Source of the DNA: Candidatus Stahliibacteriota bacterium
GTDB taxonomy: Bacteria; Hydrothermota; UBA3073
NCBI GenBank assembly: GCA_030627085.1
Contig: DAOUSS010000091.1
Location: 1 to 6,299, forward strand
DNA length: 6,299 nt
Direction of reading: 5' to 3'
The notes under the pieces were generated by a model. The model had not been told where the DNA came from, made no database searches, and saw only the letters and a program-made list of their open reading frames with translations. Position numbers and translations under genes: made by a program. Below, piece by piece: positions 4,465-6,299 of this stretch. Each line of letters begins with the position of its first letter. The first letter of the stretch is position 1.

Positions 4465-6190
4465 ATTCTGCTGAGACTATATATTGATAAAAAGGTTGTC
4501 CTCCATAATAGAGTTCAAAGTCCTTCTCGTTAAATTCGTCTTTCAATCCTTGAAGAAGTGTTTCTGCATCCTCTTTTTTTATGTCAACTCCATAAAAAAG
4601 GGTAAATATCTCTCCTTCCATCTTCCCTACCAGTTCAAACACCGCCTCATTTATGTTTTTGTGAACCTTTACCACCTTTTCAAATATAGAGATAATATCA
4701 CCTTCGTTAACTTTTTGGGTTCCAAATTGAGCATCCCTTGCCGCATTTGTAACCCATCCCGTCTTTACACTTCCTATCGCATCTCTCATATTTTCTTCAT
4801 TTTCTTCTGGTTTTAACTCTGGATTATAAGATAGGAGGGCATTCAGTCCCTCAGGGACAGTTCTCGTGGGAATCACAACACCACTTTTATTGCTACATTT
4901 TAATGCCTGTTCACAAGCAGGGATTGCATCGCCATTACCAGGGAGAATAAAATAGAAGTCCTCGGAGTTAAGGTATTCCAGTACCTCTTTAGTACTCGGG
5001 TTTGATGACTTTATTACTTCTGCACCCATACTTTTTGCAATTTCACATAGACCGTCTCCCGGAAGGATAACTACCACTCTTTGATGAATCTCTGTTTCTA
5101 CTTCTCGTTTTGCAGCAATAAACTCGTGCTGTTGCTCTTCCATATCTTCAACAAACCTATCATCTATTTCTCCATGCCTTGAACATATCTCAAATATCCT
5201 TTCTGGCTCGTTTGTATGAATATGCACCTTTGTAATAAGAGGTGAACCAACAACAAGAATGGAATCTCCATAAGGAGCAATCTCTTCTTCAAAAGGCTTT
5301 TTTTGAATGTTTTTCCCCCGAATGAGGCATTCAACATCGTATCTGTATTCAATCTTTCTTTCCCAGACTGAGATAAGCCTTCTGGCAAATTGCTTGAGTG
5401 CAGGGATTGATTTTATCTTCCGGTTCTTTACGAGACCCAATGCCCTTTCCCATGCAAGATCCATCCCCGGGGGTCTATTTTGCCATATCTTAACCATCCT
5501 TTCACCAAGATTGAAAAGATTTCTTATTCTGTAAATACTCTCTATTGAAGCCAGTGTTTTCCATATATAAAGCCTCTTTGATATAGGAGGCACTATATTA
5601 TCTTTGAGATCAAACTCTCTTAATGAATAGAGCGCGCCCTCAAGAATATATACAAATCCTTGTCCACCAGCATCTACTACTCCCGCATCTTTGAGCACGG
5701 GAAGCATCTCAGGGGTCTTCTCAAGGGTAATGCTTGCTGTCTCTACTATGTCTTCGAGAACCCTTATAAAATCCTTCCCTCTCCTTGAACTTTGAGTTGC
5801 ACATCTTGAAGATTCCTTCATAACCGTAATAATCGTTCCCTCTACTGGATTTCTTATCGCATTCCTTGCAGATTTTTCGCCTTCTTTAATTGCAATCCCA
5901 AAATCCCGTGTGTCTATCTGCTCTTTATGTTTTACTGCATCCATAAAGCCCTTCAGAAATTGAGAGAGAATTATACCCGAATTCCCTCTCGCAGCCAGGA
6001 GGCTATTTTCTACAATGTCCCCATCTCCAGACAATGCCCCCTGCAAAGTAAGGGTCATATTTGAGCCCGTATCACCATCTGGAACCGGAAAGACATTCAG
6101 ATTGTTGACCCATTCCTTCTGGGACGAGAGTCTCTCACATCCTCCCTTGAGAAGGCTTCTCAATATTTCAAAATCGATTTTATCTATCAT
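4463..6190 (-). CDS. fakA: FakA-like fatty acid kinase (DhaL/DAK2-domain protein)
   Basis: FakA phosphorylates FakB-bound fatty acids with ATP to give acyl-phosphate. The 575-residue product has the full architecture. The N-terminal DhaL kinase domain has NVFPVPDGDTGSNM (32-45, with Mg-binding Asp38 and Asp40), ARGNSGIILSQF (67-78) and DAGGQG (173-178). The central domain has GDSILVVG (308-315) and the KVHIHTNEP motif (321-329). The C-terminal domain has PTRTVPEGLNALLSYNPE (441-458), KTGWVTNAARD (476-486) and a YYGGQP ending near residue 565. Between kinase and central domain, about 186-282 is a long segment rich in Lys/Arg with several Trp, larger than the linker I expect. The usual GYCTEF at the start of the central domain reads RYDVEC. 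The start at 6190 makes the N-terminus align with known FakA. A reading frame open up to a TTG at 6268 would add 26 residues translated from an intergenic repeat, so I reject it. The Shine-Dalgarno sequence is weak (AAGTGA, very close). Transcription may begin outside the window. Confidence 0.9.
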   Translation of the reverse strand: MIDKIDFEILRSLLKGGCERLSSQKEWVNNLNVFPVPDGDTGSNMTLTLQGALSGDGDIVENSLLAARGNSGIILSQFLKGFMDAVKHKEQIDTRDFGIAIKEGEKSARNAIRNPVEGTIITVMKESSRCATQSSRRGKDFIRVLEDIVETASITLEKTPEMLPVLKDAGVVDAGGQGFVYILEGALYSLREFDLKDNIVPPISKRLYIWKTLASIESIYRIRNLFNLGERMVKIWQNRPPGMDLAWERALGLVKNRKIKSIPALKQFARRLISVWERKIEYRYDVECLIRGKNIQKKPFEEEIAPYGDSILVVGSPLITKVHIHTNEPERIFEICSRHGEIDDRFVEDMEEQQHEFIAAKREVETEIHQRVVVILPGDGLCEIAKSMGAEVIKSSNPSTKEVLEYLNSEDFYFILPGNGDAIPACEQALKCSNKSGVVIPTRTVPEGLNALLSYNPELKPEENEENMRDAIGSVKTGWVTNAARDAQFGTQKVNEGDIISIFEKVVKVHKNINEAVFELVGKMEGEIFTLFYGVDIKKEDAETLLQGLKDEFNEKDFELYYGGQPFYQYIVSAE

Positions 6191-6247
6191 TTCACTTAAT
6201 CGCAACCAGGACAGGCTGTGCAAAAAGTCAAATTTCAACAGGGTAGT

Positions 6248-6265
6248 CGCAACTTTTAAGTTGCG
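6248..6265. repeat. Perfect 18-base palindromic repeat upstream of fakA
   Basis: CGCAACTT and AAGTTGCG form perfect 8-bp arms around a central TT. Flanking bases (GGTAGT on the plus-strand left) resemble dispersed palindromic intergenic repeats that I recall from uncultivated bacterial genomes. It lies 58 bases upstream of the fakA ATG. I cannot see from one window whether other copies exist. Confidence 0.55.
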
Positions 6266-6299
6266 CAAATTGAATCCAGAACAGCATCTTCTATTCGCA

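Overview
The window carries five genes, all on the minus strand (transcribed from high to low coordinates), with no RNA genes, CRISPR array or transposase. From right to left they are a FakA-like fatty acid kinase, a DegV/FakB-like fatty-acid-binding protein, a PlsY-like glycerol-3-phosphate acyltransferase, the DNA repair ATPase RecN, and a short-form RmlA-type glucose-1-phosphate thymidylyltransferase. The sequence is AT-leaning bacterial DNA. The intergenic spaces hold short degenerate repeats and a palindromic repeat of the kind I associate with genomes of uncultivated bacteria. I cannot name a phylum from this.

Region 3008-6190 is a tight operon: fakA, then 10 bases, degV/fakB, then 2 bases, plsY. 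The last two genes have strong Shine-Dalgarno sequences embedded in the end of the gene before. Together they spell a short route to phospholipid. FakB presents a fatty acid, FakA phosphorylates it with ATP, and PlsY transfers the acyl group from acyl-phosphate to glycerol-3-phosphate. The sequences are divergent, however. PlsY lacks the usual motif-1 Arg and motif-3 His, the DegV protein has Tyr where the family normally has His before GPG, and FakA has a long basic, Trp-containing segment between its kinase and central domains.

Region 2695-3007 is the one sizeable gene-free stretch (313 bases). It holds a compact switch point: a terminator-like hairpin with a T6 tract that overlaps a perfect-consensus sigma-70 promoter (TTGACA, 17 bases, TATAAT) pointing at recN. 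A second, perfect 10-bp hairpin lies in the predicted recN leader. recN itself has no recognisable Shine-Dalgarno sequence.

Region 1-1077 contains rmlA. The gene is flanked by two copies of a short CTGTG-containing repeat and preceded by about 150 bases of degenerate, partly self-complementary AT-rich repeat. At the right edge (about 6191-6299), a perfect 18-base palindrome lies just upstream of fakA, and a spurious N-terminal extension of fakA would be translated from it.

I see no clear sign of an undescribed defence or mobile system. The most interesting items are the co-diverged FakA/FakB/PlsY set and the overlapping terminator-promoter-leader structure in front of recN.
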